Of a stretch of DNA of 64,000 bases, positions 58,524 through 64,000 are shown piece after piece. Position 1 is the stretch's first letter; every line of letters begins with the position of its first letter. The notes beneath the pieces were generated by a model, which ran no database searches, had not been told where the DNA came from, and worked only from the letters and a program-made list of their open reading frames with translations. This DNA comes from Pseudomonas fluorescens (GTDB lineage Bacteria; Pseudomonadota; Gammaproteobacteria; Pseudomonadales; Pseudomonadaceae), in NCBI RefSeq assembly GCF_001648775.1, contig NZ_LVEJ01000023.1, forward strand, positions 124,001 to 188,000, read 5' to 3'. Made by a program: the position numbers and the translations under genes.

Positions 58524-58973
58524 TCAGCCTGCGCGGAAAATCAGGTGATCTTCCCAGTCATCCTCCGGCACGCTGCCTTCGGCGAGCATGCGCCCGGACT
58601 GGGAAATCCTTTCGTGGTGCACTGCATCGCGGTCACCGCTGACCAGATGGTGCCACGACGGCAAATCCTTGCCTTCGCTGACCAGGCGATAACCGCAGGT
58701 CGGCGGCAGCCATTTGAATTCTTCGGCCTGGCCCGGCGTGAGCTGGATGCAGTCCGGGACAAATTTGAGGCGATTCGGGTAATCGCTGCACTGACAGGTT
58801 TTCAGGTCCAGCAGTTTGCAGGCGATGCGCGTGTAGTAAACGCTGTTGTCCTCTTCATCTTCGAGTTTTTGCAGGCAGCACAAACCACAGCCGTCGCACA
58901 GCGATTCCCATTCCTCATGATCCAGTTGATCGAGGGTTTTGCGTATCCAGAACGGTTCGACTTTGGCGACCAT
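58524..58973 (-). CDS. ycgN: YcgN family cysteine-cluster protein
   Basis: A 149-residue protein with the YkgJ/YcgN cluster: CDGCGLCCLQ near residues 26-35, a following Cys in IACKLLDLKTCQCSDYPNR, DCIQLT and PTCGYRL. The many cysteines bind a zinc or iron cluster. Function unknown, but the gene is usually next to ycgL and rnd in gamma-proteobacteria, as here within 3.5 kb. It is 34 bases upstream of the M61-like gene on the same strand. Confidence 0.88.
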   Translation of the reverse strand: MVAKVEPFWIRKTLDQLDHEEWESLCDGCGLCCLQKLEDEEDNSVYYTRIACKLLDLKTCQCSDYPNRLKFVPDCIQLTPGQAEEFKWLPPTCGYRLVSEGKDLPSWHHLVSGDRDAVHHERISQSGRMLAEGSVPEDDWEDHLIFRAG

Positions 58974-59253
58974 GGCTCAAGCATCAACATCAGGTGGTGA
59001 AAAGGCCGCCAGTCTAGTGCTCAAGGCCTTGTGGGCCAAGCGTTGGCGACTGCCGGTTGTGCGGGACTTGTCAGTTTTTGTGGCGGCGCGTAGCTTTGCC
59101 AGTCGCAAGGAGCCTTGCCCGCAAGCCATTAACGCTCGACCGCGTTGCATTGTGGTGAACCCTCAGGCTCGGAAAACCCCATCGTTCAGCGCAACTGATC
59201 CCGCCGGGTTTTCATTCAAATCCCCTGACTCAAACGTAGCAAGGAATCTCTTG

Positions 59254-59847
59254 ATGAGTGCCAACCCTCGCGTTGCCGATTACGCCATTCACCCGCAATT
59301 CACCGACCGCTGGTCGCCGCGCGCCTTTACCGGTGAAGCGATCCCGGAAGAAACCTTGCTGAGCTTCTTCGAAGCGGCACGCTGGGCGCCATCGGCGTAC
59401 AACTCGCAGCCTTGGCGCTTTCTGTACGCGCGTCGCGATACGCCAAACTGGGAGCGTTATCTGGGGCTGCTCAACGAATTCAACCGCAGCTGGGCGCAGC
59501 ATGCCTCGGCGCTGGTGATCGTGATGTCGAAAACCACCTTCACCGCACCGGGCGCGACGGAAGAAACGCCAGCGTTGTGGCACACGTTTGATACCGGTTC
59601 GGCGTGGGGCCATCTGGCGCTGCAAGCGAGCCTCAGCGGCTGGCACACCCACGGCATGGCCGGGTTCGATCAGGAGCTGACGCGCAAGGAGCTGAATATT
59701 CCCGAGGGTTATGCGCTGCACGCGGCGGTGGCTGTCGGCAAGCTCGGTGACAAGGCAACGCTGGCGGAATATCTGCAAGCGCGCGAAGAGCCAAGCCCGC
59801 GCCGTCCGCTGAACGAACTGGCGGCCGAAGGCGACTTCACCCTCTAA
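59254..59847 (+). CDS. Nitroreductase family protein
   Basis: A 197-residue FMN-dependent nitroreductase-fold protein. Blocks FTDRWSPRAFTGEAIPEETL, FFEAARWAPSAYNSQPWRFL and DTGSAWGHLALQASLSGWHT are characteristic. It can reduce nitro compounds or quinones with NAD(P)H. AAGGAA precedes the ATG at 59254. The 281 bases upstream to ycgN show nothing recognisable. Confidence 0.88.
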   Translation: MSANPRVADYAIHPQFTDRWSPRAFTGEAIPEETLLSFFEAARWAPSAYNSQPWRFLYARRDTPNWERYLGLLNEFNRSWAQHASALVIVMSKTTFTAPGATEETPALWHTFDTGSAWGHLALQASLSGWHTHGMAGFDQELTRKELNIPEGYALHAAVAVGKLGDKATLAEYLQAREEPSPRRPLNELAAEGDFTL

Positions 59848-59865
59848 AAACCCGCACAAAAACAA

Positions 59866-59955
59866 AGTGGGAGCGAGCCTGCTCGCGAAAGCGGTGGGTC
59901 AGACAACGATGATGTTGGCTGACACTCCCCCTTCGCGAGCAGGCTCGCTCCCACA
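59866..59955. repeat. REP doublet 15 (long type)
   Basis: Convergent hairpins with CT/AG loops between the convergent nitroreductase and 2-hydroxyacid dehydrogenase genes. Confidence 0.95.
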
Positions 59956-59972
59956 TTTTATTCGGCGAACAT

Positions 59973-60905
59973 TCAATACCCGCGATTGAAATCCACTTCC
60001 CCGCGCAACGCCTCGCTCGCCTGATACGCCTTCAGGTTCTCGACAAACAACTGCACCATCAGCGCCGGCGACGTCGGCGCCGAGCTGTGCCCGGTCAGCA
60101 GCAAGCCCCACGCGGTCCAGAACGGATGCCGTTGCGGCAGTGGTTCCTGACGGCAAACATCGATCACAGCCCCCGCCAGATGCCCTTCCTTCAACGCTTC
60201 CACCAGATCGGCATCGACCACCGCAACCCCGCGCCCGGCATTGATGAACAACCCGGTCGGCTTGAATTGCTTGAACAGCGCCGCATCGTAGATATCGTGG
60301 GTGTGTTCAGTGTTCGGCAGCAGATTGACCACGTAATCCACCTCGCCCACCAGCCGTGGCAGATCAGCCATCGAACCGACCTCGACAAACGGCGCCTGTT
60401 CGCGAGCGGTGCTGGCGATGCCGTACAACTCCATGCCGAATGGCAGCAGGAACTGCGCCACGCTCTGACCGATGTCACCGGTGCCGACGATCAGCACTTT
60501 GCGCCCGACCAGGCTCTGGCCGCTGCGGTTGTCCCACTTGCGTTCGACCTGGCTGACCAGTCGCGCGAGCACTTCACGCTCGTGACCGAGGATGTACGTC
60601 AGCACGTACTCGGCCATCACTTGACCGAAAATCCCCACCGCACGGGTCAAGCGATAATCACGGCGCAAACCGTCCGCGAGCAACGGCGTGATGCCGGCCC
60701 AGGTCGATTGCAGCCACTGTGGTTGATGGCCCTGGCGCAGCAGGGTTGCCAGCAGGTCCGGCTGACCCAGCCACACCGGGCAATCGGCAGCCTGACGGGC
60801 CAGCTCGGCGGAATCGCCGCTGGTCAGTACTTCAAGCTCGGGCGCTGCCTGACGCAGCAGCCGGGCGTATATCGCGTGGTCGTGTTCAGCAATCAGAACG
60901 CGCAT
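59973..60905 (-). CDS. D-2-hydroxyacid dehydrogenase, glyoxylate/hydroxypyruvate reductase-like
   Basis: A 310-residue NAD(P)-dependent enzyme. The coenzyme loop GTGDIGQSVAQFL (GxGxxG) is at about 143-155; the catalytic Arg is in NAGRGVAVVD, Glu in VCRQEPLPQ and His in TGHSSAPTS. The short length and GIASTAREQ after the second strand fit GhrA-type reductases of the 2-hydroxyacid family, which reduce glyoxylate and hydroxypyruvate. AAAGG lies before the ATG at 60905. Downstream is REP doublet 15. Confidence 0.87.
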   Translation of the reverse strand: MRVLIAEHDHAIYARLLRQAAPELEVLTSGDSAELARQAADCPVWLGQPDLLATLLRQGHQPQWLQSTWAGITPLLADGLRRDYRLTRAVGIFGQVMAEYVLTYILGHEREVLARLVSQVERKWDNRSGQSLVGRKVLIVGTGDIGQSVAQFLLPFGMELYGIASTAREQAPFVEVGSMADLPRLVGEVDYVVNLLPNTEHTHDIYDAALFKQFKPTGLFINAGRGVAVVDADLVEALKEGHLAGAVIDVCRQEPLPQRHPFWTAWGLLLTGHSSAPTSPALMVQLFVENLKAYQASEALRGEVDFNRGY

Positions 60906-61010
60906 CTTCAAACCTTTCGCAAACCGTGCAGACGGCCGCCGGAGTTCAGACGGCCATCGCGGTAAAAACAGTTCCAGGGTTAACCGAGGCCCAGAACAGG
61001 GCCTCGCAGA

Positions 61011-61304
61011 TCAGACCGGGTCGTTGCGTCGCAGCAACTCTTCGGGCAAGTGCTCAATGTACTCGTCCTCGGCCGGCGGCATCTGCAGGTGATAGCCCTG
61101 CTTGTCGAGGTTTTCCAACACCACGACGATGTCCTCGCTGGCCAGTTTGCGCTCGGGCGTCAACACCAGACTGAAGGCAAATATGGCTTTGCCGAAAGCC
61201 GCCATCAGGCCCTCGGGCACGCGTTCCAGCTCATCGCTCTTGAGCACATAGAGATACATGCCCTTGCGCTTCGAGCTTTGGTAAATAGAGCAAATACGTT
61301 TCAA
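61011..61304 (-). CDS. ycgL: YcgL domain protein
   Basis: A 97-residue protein, MKRICSIYQSSKRKGMYLYV, with the YcgL block KGYHLQMPP-type (KQGYHLQMPPAEDEYIEHLP) and FSLVLTPERKLASED. The fold is known but not the function. The ATG overlaps the TGA of rnd (ATGA), so the two are translationally coupled. Confidence 0.92.
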   Translation of the reverse strand: MKRICSIYQSSKRKGMYLYVLKSDELERVPEGLMAAFGKAIFAFSLVLTPERKLASEDIVVVLENLDKQGYHLQMPPAEDEYIEHLPEELLRRNDPV

Positions 61305-62434
61305 GGCTGTTCTCCGGCGGTGGCCAGGCTGTCGAGCAGCTTCTGGCCCATGAGTTCGCGGCGCCAGCCACGCAACGACTCAGGCAATTGGTAAGGACCC
61401 TCGGGGAAGCCGCTTTTGACCAGGGCTTCGAGGGTTTTCTTGCGCAGCATCAGTTCCGGGGCGATGCCCAGACGCTCGGCCTCAGCCTGGCCCAATGCGC
61501 GCAATTGTTTGATCAACGCAGCCGCTTCGATCGGCAATGGCTCCGCTACAGCAGGCGGCCATTGATCAGGCCCCACACTGCCAGAGCGCTTGATCAGATC
61601 AAGCAGAAATTGGCCGTCCTGACGCACGGTACGCGGGTGCATGTCTTCGATTTTACCCAGCGCGGCGAGGTTGTCCGGTTGCGTGCGGGCCAACGGCCAC
61701 AGCGAATGCTCACGGACGATGCGGTTGCGCGGCAGATCGCGGGCACGCGCTTCTTTTTCACGCCAGGCGCACAGCTCGCGCAGTACCGCCAGTTGCGCGC
61801 GGGACAGTTTCCACGCCAGTTTGGCTTCGCGATAGACCTCGTAAGGGTCGGTTTCGCGGCGCAGGTTGGCGACCAGTTCGGCACCGTCCTCCAGCACCCA
61901 GGCGAATTTGTCGTCAGACAGCTTCGGCCGCAGCTGTACGAAAACCTCTGCCAGATGCACAGCATCTTCGGCGGCGTAGCTGATCTGTGTGTCGGACAAC
62001 GGGCGCTGCAACCAGTCGGAGCGGGTTTCGCCCTTCGGCAGTTCGATACCGAGCACTTCCTGCACCAGTCGCGAATAGCCCATCGAGAACCCGAGGTTCA
62101 GGTAAGCGGCGGCCAGTTGCGTGTCGAACATCGGCGCCGGCAGGCTGCCGGTCAGGCGCAACAGCACTTCGAGGTCTTCGCTGCACGCATGCAGGACTTT
62201 GAGCACCGCCGGGTTTTCCAGCAGCGCGGCCAGCGGTTGCCAGGCGTTGATGGTCAGCGGATCGATCAGGTAGGCGCGTTTGCCGTCGCCAACCTGCAAC
62301 AGGCCGGCAATCGGGTAGAAGGTGTCGACCCGCATGAATTCGGTGTCGAGGGCAACGAACGGCAGCTGCTGCCACTCGGCGCAAAACTGCGCGAGGCTTT
62401 CGTTGTCGCGAATCCAGTGAATATCGATGGCCAC
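61301..62434 (-). CDS. rnd: Ribonuclease D
   Basis: A 377-residue 3'-5' exoribonuclease for tRNA and small RNA ends. The DEDD exonuclease motifs are ALDTEFMRVDTFYPIAGLLQ (D, E), HACSEDLEVLLRLTG (D) and ISYAAEDAVHLAEV (Y, D); an HRDC domain follows (WREKEARARDLPRNRIVREH). The start is a GTG at 62434 (MAIDIHWIRDNESL when read as Met) with GGGAG upstream. Confidence 0.94.
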   Translation of the reverse strand: MAIDIHWIRDNESLAQFCAEWQQLPFVALDTEFMRVDTFYPIAGLLQVGDGKRAYLIDPLTINAWQPLAALLENPAVLKVLHACSEDLEVLLRLTGSLPAPMFDTQLAAAYLNLGFSMGYSRLVQEVLGIELPKGETRSDWLQRPLSDTQISYAAEDAVHLAEVFVQLRPKLSDDKFAWVLEDGAELVANLRRETDPYEVYREAKLAWKLSRAQLAVLRELCAWREKEARARDLPRNRIVREHSLWPLARTQPDNLAALGKIEDMHPRTVRQDGQFLLDLIKRSGSVGPDQWPPAVAEPLPIEAAALIKQLRALGQAEAERLGIAPELMLRKKTLEALVKSGFPEGPYQLPESLRGWRRELMGQKLLDSLATAGEQP

Positions 62435-62562
62435 ACGGCTCTCCCTTGAAGAATGGCGCGCAGTATATATCGCCACTGGCGATTTACGCGCCTGCGAAGG
62501 GCAAGAGCTGTAACGAAATGTCCTGCCAAAGAGCAAGAATAGTCTGACAGAGGAAACAGGCA

Positions 62563-62588
62563 GGCCCGTCGCGTCAGAACGACGGACC
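62563..62588 (-). terminator. Hairpin after eptA
   Basis: GGTCCGTCG-TTCTGACG-CGACGGGCC on the minus strand (one G-T pair), 10-35 bases after the stop codon; the following TGCCTGTTTCC is only a weak T-run. Confidence 0.5.
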
Positions 62589-62597
62589 CGATTGCAC

Positions 62598-64000
62598 TCA
62601 TTCCTTCGCGAGCACGCCGTCGATCACCGCGCCACGGCAACCGGCAAACATGTCCAGATCCGGTTGATAGACCTTGCTCTTGACCTCCAGCAGGCCAAGC
62701 ATCGAGTGGAACAGGTTGTCCTGGCTCAGCGGTTTGTCCCGACTCATCTGCAAACAATGCGTGTCGACCGAATAGGCCTTTTGGTAGTTGTCGGAGAACC
62801 ACGCCAGCATCGCCACGTGTTTCTGTTGTTCCGGCGCCAACAGGTAAGGCGTGCCGTGCAGGAACAAGTTGTATTCGCCCAACGACTCGCCATGGTCCGA
62901 CAGATACAACATGGCGGTATCGACTTTATCCTGGTTGCTGCGCAGTACATCGATCAGGCTCGACAGCACGTGGTCGGTATACACCAAGGTGTTGTCGTAG
63001 CCGTTGACGATACTTTCGCGGCTGCAATTGTTCAGTGCATTACTTTCACACACCGGGGTGAAGTGCTCGTATTCCTTCGGATACCGCTTGAAGTATTCCG
63101 GACCGTGACTGCCCATCTGGTGCAGAACCAGCACCGTGTCTTTATCCAGGTGATCGATAAAGCTTTGCAGGCCTTGCAGAAGGATTTCGTCGCGGCATTC
63201 GCTGTTGGCGCACAGCGCCGGGTCTTTCAGGTTGCTGACATCTTGCAGGGTGACGCGGTCGCAGGTGCCTTTGCAGCCGGACTGGTTGTCGCGCCAGATC
63301 ACGTCGATACCGGCCCGCTTGAGCACGTCGAGCAGGCCTTCTTCATTCTTTGCCTTGCTCGCGTCGTAATCCTTGCGGCCCATATTGGAGAACATGCACG
63401 GCACCGAAACAGCGGTTTCCGTGCCGCACGAATGCACGTCGGTAAAGGCGATCAGTCCAGCTTCCTTGTCCAGCTTCGGCGTAGTGTCGCGGCCATAACC
63501 AAGAATGCCGAAGTTCTCCGCCCGGGCGCTCTCACCCACGACTAACACGGTCAGGGATTTACGCGGCTGAAGCTTCACGTCCGGATTACGCGCAGCGTCT
63601 TCGCCAATCTTGATAAACGGTTGCTGCGCCGACACCACTTGCTCACGCAGGTAACCGGCCGAAGCGCCGATGTAGTTACTCGGCACCAGCATCAAGCGAA
63701 TTTCGTGGTGGTTGCGAAACAGCGAAGACAAACCTTGGTAGTTGGCCAGTGCCACGCCGCCAATCACTGCCGCCGAGGCGACACTGACCATAACTTTGCT
63801 GAGTAACTCACGGTGCCAGCGACGGTAGTTGACCGGAACTCGCCACAACAACCAGGACGGTAAAACACCCAACAACAGAATATAAATGAACAACTTCAAA
63901 GACAGCAGATCACGCACTTCCGTAACATTGGTTTCGGCAAAGTTACGAAACATGCCGGCATCTATCATGACGCCATACTGACTCATGAAATAAGCCACGC
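62598..64000 (-). CDS. eptA: Phosphoethanolamine transferase EptA (5' part outside the window)
   Basis: 467 codons are seen, open to the window end. Transmembrane helices fill the first 100 residues or so. The periplasmic alkaline-phosphatase-like domain carries VLVVGESARAENFG (catalytic nucleophile Thr expected; here the motif continues to CGTETAVSVPCMFSNMGR, where the Thr is), LVLHQMGSHGPEYFKRYP and LYLSDHGESLGEYNLFLHG, all zinc ligand blocks. It adds phosphoethanolamine to lipid A phosphates and so gives resistance to polymyxin. Expected full length is about 550 residues, so 80 or so are missing at the N-terminus. Confidence 0.93.
   Translation of the reverse strand, partial: VAYFMSQYGVMIDAGMFRNFAETNVTEVRDLLSLKLFIYILLLGVLPSWLLWRVPVNYRRWHRELLSKVMVSVASAAVIGGVALANYQGLSSLFRNHHEIRLMLVPSNYIGASAGYLREQVVSAQQPFIKIGEDAARNPDVKLQPRKSLTVLVVGESARAENFGILGYGRDTTPKLDKEAGLIAFTDVHSCGTETAVSVPCMFSNMGRKDYDASKAKNEEGLLDVLKRAGIDVIWRDNQSGCKGTCDRVTLQDVSNLKDPALCANSECRDEILLQGLQSFIDHLDKDTVLVLHQMGSHGPEYFKRYPKEYEHFTPVCESNALNNCSRESIVNGYDNTLVYTDHVLSSLIDVLRSNQDKVDTAMLYLSDHGESLGEYNLFLHGTPYLLAPEQQKHVAMLAWFSDNYQKAYSVDTHCLQMSRDKPLSQDNLFHSMLGLLEVKSKVYQPDLDMFAGCRGAVIDGVLAKE

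Noticed and set aside
4870..59955. CRISPR-like interpretation of the recurrent palindromes
   Set aside because: The copies are kilobases apart, not regularly spaced, and no cas gene is present; they are REP doublets.
1..64000. tRNA, rRNA, insertion sequences, phage genes
   Set aside because: Looked for cloverleaf-type sequences, transposase motifs and phage structural genes; none seen.

Overview
The window is a stretch of chromosomal DNA from a Pseudomonas, most likely of the P. fluorescens group. The evidence is the high-GC coding style, the gene content (CvfB-type S1 protein, FabH2 next to an ECF sigma factor, PtrR-like regulator, LpxO, EptA, Pxp operon, RNase D-YcgL-YcgN), and above all 16 copies of a REP-type palindrome of the GTGGGAGCGAGC-CT-GCTCGCGAA kind in intergenic gaps. 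Nothing indicates a prophage, plasmid, integron, CRISPR array or insertion sequence, and no tRNA or rRNA was recognised. I describe 66 protein genes; the first and last are cut by the window ends.

Layout. 1-6.8 kb: end of a symporter-like gene, metallo-beta-lactamase-fold hydrolase, an acyl-carrier-like protein without its serine, a PtrR-like LysR regulator divergent from a YbfB-type MFS carrier, an EamA exporter, DUF2177 and a CvfB-like S1 protein. 6.9-12 kb: TorF-type porin, DUF6279 lipoprotein, DUF899 protein, a small periplasmic protein and a two-gene operon of a papain-like cysteine protease with an unknown partner. 12-24 kb: DEAD-box helicase, MscS-type channel, EamA exporter, AzoR, LysR, alpha/beta hydrolase, periplasmic PPIase, ABC exporter, AqpZ and a large GNAT protein. 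24-34 kb: putative porin with a Pho-box-like promoter, ECF sigma/anti-sigma pair, FabH2, HrpA and AceK, with a 320-bp inverted-repeat-bounded element between the last two.

34-45 kb: chemoreceptor, two EamA exporters, a low-GC pair (GNAT-like protein plus small basic protein), LpxO, CysK, DUF748 protein and a MoxR/VWA pair. 45-50 kb: 5-oxoprolinase genes pxpA-pxpB-pxpC with an MFS carrier, divergent from a LysR regulator. 50-57 kb: DUF2937, YafJ-type amidotransferase, membrane protein, oligopeptidase B, cyclic-nucleotide-binding protein, spermidine-synthase-like protein, YajD, SPOUT RNA methyltransferase and DUF2892. 57-64 kb: an M61-like protein whose zinc motif is lost, YcgN, nitroreductase, a 2-hydroxyacid dehydrogenase, YcgL overlapping RNase D, and EptA running off the end.

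Themes. Envelope and lipid functions recur (LpxO, EptA, porins, AqpZ, FabH2 with its sigma factor), as do RNA functions (DEAD helicase, HrpA, RNase D, CvfB, SPOUT methylase) and small-molecule export (four EamA carriers, an MFS carrier, an ABC exporter). The less ordinary parts are the protease operon with paired operator-like palindromes, the low-GC GNAT island, the serine-less ACP-like protein, the zinc-less M61 relative, and the REP units whose two hairpins nearly always carry matching loops.
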